Assembly (NCBI GenBank): GCA_011322515.1
Contig: DRMS01000464.1
Coordinates: forward strand, 1-17,602
From: Leucothrix mucor
Lineage (GTDB): Bacteria; Pseudomonadota; Gammaproteobacteria; Thiotrichales; Thiotrichaceae
Reading direction: 5' to 3'
DNA length: 17,602 nucleotides
Positions 6,675 through 15,059 of this stretch are shown in pieces. The translations under genes and the position numbers were made by a program. Position 1 is the stretch's first letter; each line of letters begins with the position of its first letter. The notes beneath the pieces were generated by a model. The model was not told the origin of the DNA, ran no database searches, and saw nothing but the letters and a program-made list of their open reading frames with translations.

Positions 6675-7742
6675 ATGAACAAAAACACGGATGATTTACG
6701 CATAAATAAAATAATTCCCGTTATTTCACCAGCGGAATTGCAAGGTGAATTTCAGATAACAGACACCGCCAGCAACACAGTGTATAACGCGCGCAAAGAA
6801 GCGCATCGTATTCTTCATGGTGATGATGATCGTTTATTAGTCGTGGTAGGCCCTTGTTCTATCCATGATACTGAGGCGGCAATGGAGTATGCGGATAAGC
6901 TATTAGCATTGCGTGAAGATTTAAAAGATCAGTTGCATATTATTATGCGCGTCTATTTTGAAAAGCCACGCACCAGTATTGGTTGGAAAGGTTTGATTAA
7001 TGACTCTGATCTACTGGGCAAGTTTGATATTAATAAAGGGTTGGGCGTAGCGCGTAAATTATTATTGGATTTGTCGGATAAAGGAATGCCCGCAGCAACC
7101 GAATACTTGGATTTAATTACCCCGCAGTATATTGCAGACCTAGTTAGCTGGGCTGCCATTGGAGCGCGTACTACTGAGAGCCAAGGGCATCGTGAATTAT
7201 CATCAGGAGTCTCTTGTCCAATAGGTTTTAAAAATGGTACCAATGGCAATGTTGATGTGGCTATTAACGCGATTAAAGCCGCCTCTCAGCCGCATCATTT
7301 TTTATCGGTGACCAAAGAGGGACGCTCTGCTATTTTTGAAACCAAAGGGAATGAAGACTGCCATGTCATTTTACGTGGTGGTACTGATCGCGCTAATTAT
7401 GATTCTGTGAGTATTGAAAGTGCGATCGACGATTTAAAAGAGGAAGGATTACCACTCCATTTGATGGTCGATTTTAGCCATGCTAATAGTGGTGGTGATT
7501 ATAATAACCAAGTCAAAGTTGGTAAACATATTGCTACGCATATCAGCACAGGAAGCCATGATGTTTGTGGTGTAATGATAGAAAGTCATTTGCTTGCAGG
7601 TCGCCAAAATGGTGAAGGTAAACATAAAGAAGACTTAGTTTATGGGCAAAGTATTACCGATGCCTGTATTGACTGGGGCACGACAGATAGCGTGTTAAGA
7701 GAACTAGCACAGGCTGTTGAAGCACGAAGAAACCATACCTAA
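6675..7742 (+). CDS. 3-Deoxy-7-phosphoheptulonate (DAHP) synthase, class I AroF/AroG/AroH type
   Basis: This enzyme condenses PEP with erythrose 4-phosphate, the entry step of the shikimate pathway. It has 355 residues, the usual length of the class I-alpha, feedback-regulated enzymes. Clear motifs are VVVGPCSIHD (metal ligand Cys61), MRVYFEKPRTSIGWKGLIND, IGARTTESQGHRE, GFKNGTNG, HVILRGG, MVDFSHANS and MIESHL. Which aromatic amino acid inhibits it cannot be told by eye, so no symbol is given. RBS AAAGAGA sits at 6664-6669, 14 bases after the hisG stop. Its place between hisG and hisD is unusual: hisG is normally followed directly by hisD. This layout would tie aromatic and histidine synthesis, both drawing on the pentose phosphate pool, to one transcript. 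Confidence 0.93.
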   Translation: MNKNTDDLRINKIIPVISPAELQGEFQITDTASNTVYNARKEAHRILHGDDDRLLVVVGPCSIHDTEAAMEYADKLLALREDLKDQLHIIMRVYFEKPRTSIGWKGLINDSDLLGKFDINKGLGVARKLLLDLSDKGMPAATEYLDLITPQYIADLVSWAAIGARTTESQGHRELSSGVSCPIGFKNGTNGNVDVAINAIKAASQPHHFLSVTKEGRSAIFETKGNEDCHVILRGGTDRANYDSVSIESAIDDLKEEGLPLHLMVDFSHANSGGDYNNQVKVGKHIATHISTGSHDVCGVMIESHLLAGRQNGEGKHKEDLVYGQSITDACIDWGTTDSVLRELAQAVEARRNHT

Positions 7743-7851
7743 AATAGCCAGTATTTCTAATCTTAAACTATACCCTCATTCCTATGTTCCAAAGACTGAG
7801 GAAATACATAGCAGATGCTTTAGCGCCGAGAAATCCGTGAGGATAAAAATT

Positions 7852-9159
7852 ATGACGACACAAGTAAAAATAGCAACGTTAAACACCAACGATAGTAGCT
7901 TCTGGCAACGCCTAGATGAAATGTTAGCGTGGGATGGTGTATCAGATGATGCGGTCTTCAATACCGTTACAAAAATATTGGGTGATGTAAAACAATCAGG
8001 CGATGCTGCCGTTATTGACTATACCAATAACTTTGATTGCATGGATGTTTCTTCAATGGCAGATTTGGAAATACCCCCTCAACGCTTACAATTAGCCTTA
8101 GATAGCTTGAGTGATGAGCAACGCACTGCATTAGAAAAGGCAGCCGCCAGAGTGCGCGCTTATGCAGAACATCAAAAAATGGAATCATGGTCCTATACCG
8201 AAGCCGATGGCACTGTATTAGGACAGCAAGTAACGCCACTAGACCGCGTAGGACTGTATGTGCCAGGTGGTAAGGCTGCCTATCCATCATCCGTCCTAAT
8301 GAATGCGATTCCTGCTAAAGTTGCAGGTGTATCCGAATTGATTATGGTTGTGCCAACCCCAGAAGGCGATGCTAATGAACTGGTTTTTGCGGCAGCAAAG
8401 ATTGCAGGGGTTGATCGTGTCTTTTCCATAGGGGGCGCACAAGCGGTCGCCGCATTAGCTTATGGCACAGAAACCATCCCGCAAGTTGATAAAATTGTTG
8501 GTCCAGGTAATATTTATGTTGCAACCGCTAAGCGCATGGTGTTTGGTGCAGTCGGTATTGATATGATCGCAGGCCCATCAGAAATATTAGTGCTTTGTGA
8601 TGGTAAAACGGATCCAGACTGGATTGCAATGGACTTATTTTCACAAGCAGAGCATGATGAAGATGCACAATCTATACTCGTTTCTCCCGATAAAAGCTTT
8701 TTAAATAAGGTTCAGCAGAGTATTGATAGCCTAATTGAAGAGATGCCACGTGCAGATATTATTCGTCAATCACTAGAAACACGCGGTGCATTAATTCAAG
8801 CAAACGATATGCAAGAAGCGATTGAGATAGCTAACTATATAGCACCAGAGCATTTAGAATTATCCATAGAAAATGCCGACGAAGTAGCAAAACAAATTCG
8901 TCACGCAGGTGCTATCTTTATGGGGCGTTATACCGCAGAAGCATTAGGTGACTACTGTGCAGGACCAAATCATGTCTTGCCAACGTCACGTACTGCTCGT
9001 TTTTCCTCACCTTTAGGTGTGTATGATTTTCAAAAGCGCTCATCATTAATCGGATGTTCGGCTGATGGCGCATCAGAATTAGGAAAAACCGCTTCAATAT
9101 TAGCGCATGGAGAGGGGCTAACGGCTCATGCACGCTCCGCTGAGTATCGAATCAAGTAG
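7852..9159 (+). CDS. hisD: Histidinol dehydrogenase
   Basis: HisD is a zinc enzyme that oxidises L-histidinol in two NAD-dependent steps to L-histidine. ATG 7852 gives 435 residues, the normal length; the frame stays open to 7717, but that start overlaps the DAHP synthase and adds 45 residues with no family resemblance. GAGGAT upstream serves as RBS. Motifs include DRVGLYVPGGKAAYPSSVLM, GPGNIYVATAKR, DMIAGPSEIL, FSQAEHDEDAQ (zinc ligands Gln and His), the catalytic pair in PEHLELSIENAD, GDYCAGPNHVLPT (zinc Asp) and the C-terminal AHARS (zinc His). The 109 bases between the DAHP synthase and hisD show no clear terminator. Confidence 0.96.
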   Translation: MTTQVKIATLNTNDSSFWQRLDEMLAWDGVSDDAVFNTVTKILGDVKQSGDAAVIDYTNNFDCMDVSSMADLEIPPQRLQLALDSLSDEQRTALEKAAARVRAYAEHQKMESWSYTEADGTVLGQQVTPLDRVGLYVPGGKAAYPSSVLMNAIPAKVAGVSELIMVVPTPEGDANELVFAAAKIAGVDRVFSIGGAQAVAALAYGTETIPQVDKIVGPGNIYVATAKRMVFGAVGIDMIAGPSEILVLCDGKTDPDWIAMDLFSQAEHDEDAQSILVSPDKSFLNKVQQSIDSLIEEMPRADIIRQSLETRGALIQANDMQEAIEIANYIAPEHLELSIENADEVAKQIRHAGAIFMGRYTAEALGDYCAGPNHVLPTSRTARFSSPLGVYDFQKRSSLIGCSADGASELGKTASILAHGEGLTAHARSAEYRIK

Positions 9160-9171
9160 AGAAGTCAATAC

Positions 9172-9921
9172 ATGTCATCATTAAATAGATTGGTTGCCTA
9201 TACCAACGAGTTACTTTCCATTGATGAGTTTAAAGACTACGCACCCAACGGACTGCAAGTTGAAGGAAAACATGAGATACACCGTTTACTCAGTGGCGTG
9301 ACGGCAACAATGGATTTAATTGATGCTGCGATTGAACATCAGGCAGATGTTTTACTCGTGCATCACGGCTGGTTTTGGCATAAAGAAAACCCCTGCGTAG
9401 TGGGGATGAAAAAACAGCGCCTGCAAAAACTAATGTGCCACGATATAAGCCTGCTTGCTTATCATCTGCCTTTAGACGCACACCCCATCTTAGGTAATAA
9501 TGCACAATTAGCCGAACTGTTTGGTTTTACCACCGAAGGCGTAATGGACTCACAAGGTATTGGCAACTTCGGACGTTTACGCGAATATATGAGTCTAGAA
9601 GATTTTGGTGAGAAAATAGAGAAAGGTTTAAATCGCAAACCATTACTTATCAGCGGTGGTGATCATGCAATACGCCGTATCGCATGGTGTAGTGGCGGCG
9701 CACAAGACTGGATTCATAAAGCCATCGAGCTAGGTGTAGATGCTTTTATAAGCGGTGAAATATCAGAAAGTACCGTACATATAGCCAAAGAATCAGGCAT
9801 TCACTACATTGCCGCAGGGCATCATGCAACAGAGCGTTATGGTGTAAAGACTTTAGGTGATCATCTTGCTGCTAAGCATGGACTAGCGCATACGTTTATT
9901 GATATTGATAATCCTGTGTGA
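9172..9921 (+). CDS. Nif3-like dinuclear metal centre protein (YbgI type)
   Basis: The 249 residues match the short bacterial form (E. coli YbgI) without the inserted PII-like domain. The two-metal site is complete: VHHGWFW (His64, His65), LPLDAH (Asp102) and GHHATERYG (His217, Glu221). Family members form toroidal hexamers; a hydrolase activity has been proposed, including the name GTP cyclohydrolase I type 2, but the true role is unsettled. It starts 12 bases after hisD and ends the co-directional run. As I recall, in pseudomonads the murA-hisG-hisD run continues with hisC and an AlgW-type protease before a gene of this family; if so, hisC and the protease are absent here. Confidence 0.92.
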   Translation: MSSLNRLVAYTNELLSIDEFKDYAPNGLQVEGKHEIHRLLSGVTATMDLIDAAIEHQADVLLVHHGWFWHKENPCVVGMKKQRLQKLMCHDISLLAYHLPLDAHPILGNNAQLAELFGFTTEGVMDSQGIGNFGRLREYMSLEDFGEKIEKGLNRKPLLISGGDHAIRRIAWCSGGAQDWIHKAIELGVDAFISGEISESTVHIAKESGIHYIAAGHHATERYGVKTLGDHLAAKHGLAHTFIDIDNPV

Positions 9922-10211
9922 GAATAAAACACAGATAGCAAGGTTTAAAGGGGAGTAGAAGCAATTGCTTTAAAAGTTTGGGCTACCAACTTAAGGCGGG
10001 ACAAGTAAAACCATAGCAAATAACCCGCACCTTTCAATAAGCTTAGAGAACTAGAGCCCTTCGATAAACTCAAGACACCGCTTCCTGAGCTTGTCGAAGG
10101 TGCAGGTAAATAGCATAAATATTAACAGTCCCGTCTTAAGCTGGTAGCCAAAGTTTGCTAACCATAAAAAAGAGTTAAGTGAGACTATTACTCCCTTGTT
10201 TTATCAACGAT
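9922..10211. other. Convergent intergenic stretch occupied by a MITE
   Basis: Between the convergent nif3 and basic-protein genes lies MITE copy B with its duplication (9973-10157). A weak six-base stem (CTGTGT...ACACAG, 9914-9934) spans the nif3 stop but has no T-run. No gene is visible. Confidence 0.6.
9981..10149 (+). mobile_element. MITE copy B (169 bp, long subfamily)
   Basis: It starts GGCTACCAACTTAAGGCGGG and ends with the inverted form ...CTTAAGCTGGTAGCC. An exact 8-bp direct repeat AAAGTTTG flanks it (9973-9980 and 10150-10157). The centre is longer than in copies A, C and D, with an added segment (CCCTTCG.TA.ACTCA.GACA and neighbouring bases) also found in copy E. The left arm of the inner hairpin is worn (CAATAAGCTTAGAG), so this copy is probably older. 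Confidence 0.9.
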
Positions 10212-10721
10212 TTACCAGCGAGCAATAACTTTAGAATGATTTGCTCTATTCGCCCAATCTACACGTTTACAATCTGCCACTTCCTCAGCATGGTTGCGAT
10301 AACCTCCACGATGTAGACGCATACGTTGCACTTTTTTACTGTGGGTTTTACGATAATGGCGCTTATGCTTCTTATGTGCTGCGCGATACCCCTCTTTATA
10401 GCCTTTTTTATAACAGGCGCGGCAGGTTTTAGATCGACGCTTTGCGCGTTTTACCTTGCGATAAACTTTTTTCTTGTGATAGACTTTTTTAGGCGCTCTT
10501 ACCTGCGGACAGTTTCGAGCATAAGCATGTTTTTGTGAAGCGGTAAAATTATCACGGTTGACCCACCCCTTAGCCCCACCATTATAAGCACGCACAACCT
10601 GAACAGGCTGGTTGCACATATTCATCGTATCAACTTCTTGCCACGCATAGGCGGGGGATGTGATTGTAAGCGTTAGCAATAACATAATGACGCTAAAGCA
10701 TTTAAAGTATGTGTTTATCAT
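10212..10721 (-). CDS. Secreted, strongly basic Cys-containing protein of unknown function
   Basis: The ATG at 10721 is preferred over the one at 10754: AAAGGAG lies seven bases upstream and the protein then begins with a normal signal peptide (26 residues, hydrophobic LLLTLTITSPAYA, cleavage likely after AYA). The mature part (about 143 residues) is full of Lys, Arg, His and Tyr and has five cysteines, including a CRAC pair (100-103 of the 169-residue precursor). A repeat-like stretch, APKKVYHKKKVYRK, lies at 76-89 and YKKGYKEGYRAAHKKHK follows. The basic nature suggests binding to an acidic surface polymer, nucleic acid or LPS, but this is only inference. It shares a VY-x-x-KK motif with the lipoprotein at the end of the window. 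It is transcribed alone, divergent from mnmH. Confidence 0.8.
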   Translation of the reverse strand: MINTYFKCFSVIMLLLTLTITSPAYAWQEVDTMNMCNQPVQVVRAYNGGAKGWVNRDNFTASQKHAYARNCPQVRAPKKVYHKKKVYRKVKRAKRRSKTCRACYKKGYKEGYRAAHKKHKRHYRKTHSKKVQRMRLHRGGYRNHAEEVADCKRVDWANRANHSKVIARW

Positions 10722-10921
10722 CAGTTTATCTCCTTTAATCTGTGAAACTTTCATTTAAACAGCAATATAGGGAAATAAAATTAAATGGAAGGATAAAAGG
10801 GGTTAATTAAACGATTATCTTGTTTGACGCAAAAACTGAAGCTTTCATTCCTATTTTCTAAACGTCATCAGAATTATAAAAATGTTATTATGGCGCTTTC
10901 TAAAAAATACAGTATTAAACT

Positions 10922-12025
10922 ATGAAAAACCAGTTGCAACATACTAATTTATTGGCACTCTTTCTCAATAATACCCCCATGCTGGATGTGCGTGCGCCGA
11001 TTGAGTATCAGCAAGGTGCTTTTCCACACACGCAAAACATCGCCATATTGGAAGATGATGAGCGCGAATCCATCGGTATTCGTTACAAAGAACAAGGGCA
11101 GGAGGCTGCGATTGCCTTGGGAGCTGAATTAGTGCAAGGCGAGGTGAAAGAGCAACGTATTGCAAAGTGGCAGGCATTTATTGAAAAGCATCCAAACGGC
11201 GTGCTGTATTGTTTTCGTGGTGGGATGCGTTCGCAAATCACACAAATGTGGATTAAACAGCAGACGGGGATTGAATATCCGCGTGTGGCGGGTGGTTATA
11301 AGGCAATGCGTCGCTTTTTAATTGATGCCATTGAGCGCTTAGCGGATGAGTTTGAGGTTATTGTGCTGGGTGGACGCACAGGTTCGGGGAAAACACGTTT
11401 ATTAAAACAACTCACTACTAGTATCGATTTAGAAGGCTTAGCCAATCATCGTGGTTCTGCTTTTGGTCCCAATGCCACCCCACAACCCACACAGATTGAC
11501 TTTGAAAACCAACTAGCCATTGAAATGCTCAAGCATGAAGCAGCAGGGCATAAAGTGATTGTGGTTGAGGATGAAGGGCATAATATAGGCTCAATTCATG
11601 TCCCAATACCATTGCATAGCGCCATGCAAAAAGCAAAAATTGTTATGATGCAGGTGGATGATAAGGAACGTATTGAGGTGAGTACCCGTGAATATATTGA
11701 CGATATTCAAGCGCAATTAGAACAGCTTTATGATGCATCAGAAGTCTTTGCTAAATTAGAAGAATATTTACAAGGTAGCTTGGCAAAAATTCAGAAGCGA
11801 CTTGGCGGTGAGCGTTATCAAGATCTCAAAGATAAAATGCAACAGGCAATTATGCGGCATAAAGAAACAGGGGATAAAAGCCTTTATCAAGCGATCATAC
11901 AGCCCTTGTTAGTCGATTATTACGACCCCATGTATGACTATCAGATCAGTAAAAAACAACCGCGAATAGTGCATACGGGAGATCGAAAAAACGTATTGGA
12001 TTATTTGCATTATAGGGAGTCTTGA
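10922..12025 (+). CDS. mnmH: tRNA 2-selenouridine synthase (2-geranylthiouridine to selenouridine)
   Basis: MnmH (SelU, YbbB) replaces sulfur by selenium at the wobble uridine of Lys, Glu and Gln tRNAs, using selenophosphate from SelD. It has 367 residues with an N-terminal rhodanese domain, LDVRAPIEY at 21-29 and the active Cys97 in YCFRGGMRSQ, then a P-loop domain with Walker A GRTGSGKT (151-158), followed by HRGSAFG and VEDEGHNIG. All key residues are present, so the organism should also carry selD, which is not in this window. It is followed after three bases by a thioredoxin gene, which could reduce the rhodanese cysteine; that link is inference. Confidence 0.95.
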   Translation: MKNQLQHTNLLALFLNNTPMLDVRAPIEYQQGAFPHTQNIAILEDDERESIGIRYKEQGQEAAIALGAELVQGEVKEQRIAKWQAFIEKHPNGVLYCFRGGMRSQITQMWIKQQTGIEYPRVAGGYKAMRRFLIDAIERLADEFEVIVLGGRTGSGKTRLLKQLTTSIDLEGLANHRGSAFGPNATPQPTQIDFENQLAIEMLKHEAAGHKVIVVEDEGHNIGSIHVPIPLHSAMQKAKIVMMQVDDKERIEVSTREYIDDIQAQLEQLYDASEVFAKLEEYLQGSLAKIQKRLGGERYQDLKDKMQQAIMRHKETGDKSLYQAIIQPLLVDYYDPMYDYQISKKQPRIVHTGDRKNVLDYLHYRES

Positions 12026-12028
12026 ATT

Positions 12029-12460
12029 ATGGATACAAAATATATCGTTTGCCCACATTGTGAAGCAACTAATCGTATACCAACAGCACGTTTAGGGGAT
12101 GCACCGAAGTGTGGAAAATGCAAGCAAGTGCTGTTTTCGGGTCAGCCGATTAATCTAACTAGTGCTAATTTTAATAAACATATTAGTAATAGCGATATAC
12201 CTGTGGTTGTCGATTTTTGGGCGCCGTGGTGTGGTCCTTGTCAGACAATGGCACCTGCTTTTGCACAAGCCGCGCAGCAATTAGAGCCAAATTATCGTTT
12301 GGCAAAAGTCGATACTGAAGCAGAACAGGCATTGGGCGCACAATATGGTATACGTAGTATTCCGACCATAGCGGTGTTTAAAAATGGGCGGGAAATAGCA
12401 CGTCAAGCAGGTGCAATGGGTGTGGAAGATATAAAGCGTTGGGTAGAATCTCAAACCTAG
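12029..12460 (+). CDS. trxC: Thioredoxin 2 (zinc-ribbon thioredoxin)
   Basis: TrxC is a cytoplasmic protein-disulfide reductase. The 143 residues hold an N-terminal zinc ribbon with two CxxC pairs (Cys8/Cys11 and Cys28/Cys31) and a thioredoxin fold with active site WAPWCGPC (Cys68/Cys71) and cis-Pro in SIPTIAVF. The zinc ribbon and length separate it from TrxA. GGGAG lies about ten bases upstream. It is almost certainly co-transcribed with mnmH, whose stop is three bases away. In E. coli trxC belongs to the OxyR regulon; no OxyR site was sought in detail here. Confidence 0.95.
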   Translation: MDTKYIVCPHCEATNRIPTARLGDAPKCGKCKQVLFSGQPINLTSANFNKHISNSDIPVVVDFWAPWCGPCQTMAPAFAQAAQQLEPNYRLAKVDTEAEQALGAQYGIRSIPTIAVFKNGREIARQAGAMGVEDIKRWVESQT

Positions 12461-12476
12461 ACTTGGTTTAATTGGT

Positions 12477-12500
12477 GGCTATTAATTTAAAGCGGGACAG
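12477..12500 (+). repeat. Possible solitary, worn MITE end
   Basis: GGCTATTAATTTAAAGCGGG followed by ACAG matches the MITE terminal repeat (GGCTACCAA.TTAAGGCGGG + ACAG) at most positions. No inner hairpin or opposite end follows, so it would be a decayed left end. It lies just after trxC. Confidence 0.4.
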
Positions 12501-12518
12501 CCATTTGATACTCTGCAG

Positions 12519-12543
12519 CCTGTGTTGAGGTACGAAACACAGG
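12519..12543. other. Hairpin between trxC and the permease gene
   Basis: CCTGTGTT (12519-12526) pairs with AACACAGG (12536-12543) around a nine-base loop. There is no T-run, so it is not a standard intrinsic terminator; its role is unknown. Confidence 0.35.
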
Positions 12544-12617
12544 AACGTTAGAGGTACATACAGTTTGGAAATTTTTCCTATCTTATAGATACCTCCATGA
12601 AGGTATATTGCGAGTCT

Positions 12618-13490
12618 ATGAAACTATCTGACACTTTGCTGCTAATATTACTAGCCGCTATTTGGGGGCTGTCCTTTATCTTTATGCGTGCCACGGCTGA
12701 GGATTTTGGTCCAATTGTACTTATTACGATTCGCGTTGGCACGGCTACGCTAATTTTATTAGGTTTTCTGTTTGTAAAAAAACGACGGCAAGAGTTTATT
12801 CAATATTGGAAAGCCCTGTTTTTTATTGGACTGCTAAATTCAGCGTTACCTTTTAGTTTTCTTGCCTATGCTAGTTTGACTTTAAACGCGGGTATATTGT
12901 CGATTATAAATGCTTTAACGCCTGTATTTGCGGCTTTAGTTGCGCATGTATGGTTAAAAGACAAAATGACTAAGGTGCAATTATTAGGCATGTTAATTGG
13001 TTTTTCAGGTATTACTTATTTAGTCTGGGATAAAATGAATTGGGATGCGGTTAGCTGGTTACCTATTGTAGCCGCAGTGATGACAACGGTGTCGTATGGT
13101 CTTGCCGCCAATACGACAAAGAAATATTTAAAAGAGGTCTCGCCAATAACAGCTACCGCAGGGACTTTGTTTTTTGCCACGTTGTTTATGATGGTGTTAG
13201 CCCTATTCTTTTTGCCAGACTTTAGTGTTATTCCAACCTTGTCATGGGGGTATGCGCTTGCTTTGGGTGCGTTATGTACCGCCTTTGCCTATCTTCTCTT
13301 TTTTAGATTAATCCAGAATATTGGTCCATCAAAGGCAGTGTCGGTGACGTTTATTATCCCAATATTTTCTTTTCTCTGGGCTTATTTGTTATTAGGAGAA
13401 GTGGTTACTATGCGGATGTGGGTAGCAACAGCGGTTATTTTATTGGGTACGGGATTGGTGACAGGTGTTATTGGAGCTAAGAAAAGCTAA
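12618..13490 (+). CDS. EamA/DMT-family permease
   Basis: This inner-membrane protein of about 290 residues has roughly ten hydrophobic segments in two homologous halves, the two-EamA-domain layout of the drug/metabolite transporter superfamily. The opening LLLILLAAIWGLSFIFMR is typical, as are NSALPFSFLAYASLTLNAG and AFAYLLFFRLIQNIGPSKAV. Members export amino acids, metabolites or drugs; the substrate cannot be told from sequence alone. ATG 12618 gives the usual N-terminus. An in-frame ATG at 12597 would add seven residues, but it has no purine-rich site upstream and lies in a small inverted repeat (ATACCT...AGGTAT, 12589-12606). Apparently a single-gene unit. Confidence 0.85.
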   Translation: MKLSDTLLLILLAAIWGLSFIFMRATAEDFGPIVLITIRVGTATLILLGFLFVKKRRQEFIQYWKALFFIGLLNSALPFSFLAYASLTLNAGILSIINALTPVFAALVAHVWLKDKMTKVQLLGMLIGFSGITYLVWDKMNWDAVSWLPIVAAVMTTVSYGLAANTTKKYLKEVSPITATAGTLFFATLFMMVLALFFLPDFSVIPTLSWGYALALGALCTAFAYLLFFRLIQNIGPSKAVSVTFIIPIFSFLWAYLLLGEVVTMRMWVATAVILLGTGLVTGVIGAKKS

Positions 13491-13589
13491 TAATTTCCTG
13501 ATAAAAGGAGTGAAAGCTTCAGCTTTTCAGTCAGTAAGATGAAGTGTAATAAGTGAACGTCTATAGCTTGCCAATGTGTTGACGATAGG

Positions 13590-13622
13590 AAGCGCATCAG
13601 ACCAGCTTTTTCTGATACGCTT
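13590..13622 (+). terminator. Possible terminator hairpin after the permease gene
   Basis: AAGCGCATCAGA pairs with TCTGATACGCTT with one mismatch around a nine-base loop, but only a short T-rich run follows. It lies 100 bases downstream of the permease stop. Confidence 0.35.
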
Positions 13623-13706
13623 TGTACCTTTGCTCATTCTACTGTTAGCATTATTTTTGGATTCTCTGAAGTGATGATATGAAAGATAGGTAACTCGGTT
13701 TAATTA

Positions 13707-13850
13707 GGCTGCCAACTTAAGGCAGGACAAGTAACGTCATGGCAAATAACCCGCACCCTTCGACAAGCTCAGGGTGCTAGCTCCCTGAGCTTGTCGAAGG
13801 GTGCGGGTGAATAGCAGAAACATGAACTGTCCCAGCTTAAATTGGTAGCC
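13707..13850 (+). mobile_element. MITE copy C (144 bp)
   Basis: It starts GGCTGCCAACTTAAGGCAGG and ends with the inverted form ...CTTAAATTGGTAGCC, with the flanking 8-bp duplication TTTAATTA (13699-13706 and 13851-13858). The inner hairpin is intact: a perfect 26-bp stem (13749-13774 with 13783-13808) around an eight-base loop. The right duplication covers the stop codon and last codon of the MoxR-like gene on the minus strand, so the element entered exactly at the end of that gene without breaking it. Confidence 0.92.
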
Positions 13851-13851
13851 T

Positions 13852-14895
13852 TTAATTATACAACAAAATATCCCCAATAGATTCTGCCCATTGCCCAAAG
13901 GCAGGGACTTCAAATAACTCATCTCCAACGGCGCGTAGCATATCGGATACCAGCATGACCCCCATTTCTTTTTGATGAAAGGCGTTGGCGTAGTTAAGAA
14001 TATGTCCAAACACTTCTTCAGCATTGTCTTTTTCTTTTACCGCAATAGCACGCCCGACCAGTGCGGAGGCAACGGCATATTGCAGATCAATTTCTTTGGG
14101 TGCTTTAATATCTTCACCACGCGTAATCGCATCAAGGTCTGGCATTTGATCAAGACTATCAATAAAGGCTTTTAGCTCTATGCCTGCGGAAGGTCCAACA
14201 CAAGCTTGTAATGTGCCTGCCATTACCATCGGTTTATTACTAAATTTTTGCAGGGCGCGATTAGCAAATTCCCATGAGCGCGGCGAGGGAAAGGCAACGG
14301 GGTTGTGTGCAGGATCAAAATCAAATAATAATTCAGGGCGAAAGCGTAGAAAGGCAATAATACTTTCATGGATATGATGCTCATACGCCCATGCAACCCA
14401 GTCATCCAGATTAAGATCCACATCATAATGTGAAAAACGATTGGCAAGCGGGGAGGGCATGGTATAGGTAACGCCACGATCACCTTGACGGTTTCCTGCG
14501 GCAAAAATAGCCCAGCCATTAGGGACTTTGTATTCACCTAATTGGCGATCAAGAATAAGCTGGTAAGCGGCTGCGGAGACACTAGGGACGGCAGAGGTGA
14601 TTTCATCCAGAAATAAAATACCTTTGTTTCCGTGGCGCTCTGTGTTAGGTAGCATAGCAGGAATAGCCCATTCAACTTGATCATGGTCGCGAAAGGGAAT
14701 GCCGCGTAAATCACTGGGTTCCATTTGTGATAAACGTATATCAATCACAGGAATAGCATGGCGCTCTCCTATTTGCGCAATAATTTGTGATTTTCCAACA
14801 CCTGGTGGTCCCCATAGCATAACGGGTGTATGGCTTCCATTTTGTGCTCCTAAGAATTCTTCATCGAGTACTAAATTGAGATGGGCAGGGCGCAT
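13852..14895 (-). CDS. MoxR-like AAA+ ATPase (AAA_5 type)
   Basis: The protein has 347 residues. Walker A is GPPGVGKS (29-36), Walker B is ILFLDE (93-98), and a sensor region reads AAGNRQGDRGVTYTMPSPLANRF; the C-terminal half (about 200-347) is helical and specific to the subgroup. Such MoxR-type ATPases act as chaperones that load or activate partners, usually with a von Willebrand A-domain protein encoded next door (VWA metallopeptidase-like). No such gene lies beside it here. RBS AAAGGA precedes the ATG. MITE copy C ends one base past the stop and copy D begins 20 bases upstream of the start, so its original promoter is now separated from it by copy D. Confidence 0.88.
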   Translation of the reverse strand: MRPAHLNLVLDEEFLGAQNGSHTPVMLWGPPGVGKSQIIAQIGERHAIPVIDIRLSQMEPSDLRGIPFRDHDQVEWAIPAMLPNTERHGNKGILFLDEITSAVPSVSAAAYQLILDRQLGEYKVPNGWAIFAAGNRQGDRGVTYTMPSPLANRFSHYDVDLNLDDWVAWAYEHHIHESIIAFLRFRPELLFDFDPAHNPVAFPSPRSWEFANRALQKFSNKPMVMAGTLQACVGPSAGIELKAFIDSLDQMPDLDAITRGEDIKAPKEIDLQYAVASALVGRAIAVKEKDNAEEVFGHILNYANAFHQKEMGVMLVSDMLRAVGDELFEVPAFGQWAESIGDILLYN

Positions 14896-14915
14896 AGTTT
14901 TCCTTTGCTTAATTG

Positions 14916-15059
14916 GGCTGTCAACTTAAGGCGAGACAAGTAAAGTCATAGAAAATAACCCGCACCTTTCGACAAGCTCAGGGAGATAGCGTCCTGAGCT
15001 TGTCGAAAGGTGGGGATGAATAGTTTAAACATTAACTATCCCGTCTTAAGTTGGTAGCC
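14916..15059 (+). mobile_element. MITE copy D (144 bp)
   Basis: It starts GGCTGTCAACTTAAGGCGAG and ends ...CTTAAGTTGGTAGCC, flanked by the 8-bp duplication CTTAATTG (14908-14915 and 15060-15067). Exactly as long as copies A and C. It sits between the ribosome binding site of the MoxR-like gene and the former upstream region of that gene. Confidence 0.92.

Larger units (their letters stand above)
13491..13851. other. Intergenic stretch between convergent permease and MoxR-like genes
   Basis: It contains a hairpin (13590-13622) and MITE copy C (13707-13850). Nothing else is recognisable, and no gene is seen. Confidence 0.6.

Noticed and set aside
7717..7851. Longer hisD start at 7717
   Set aside because: It would overlap the DAHP synthase and add 45 residues unlike any HisD; ATG 7852 gives normal length with a Shine-Dalgarno site.
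9914..9934. Terminator at the nif3 stop
   Set aside because: The stem is only six base pairs and AT-rich with no T-run.
13737..14024. Open frame on the minus strand giving LRQAQGASTLSLSKG
   Set aside because: It is a read-through of the MITE inner hairpin and the antisense-frame end of the MoxR-like gene. Such peptides are typical translation products of the CTTCGACAAGCTCAGG repeat, not proteins.
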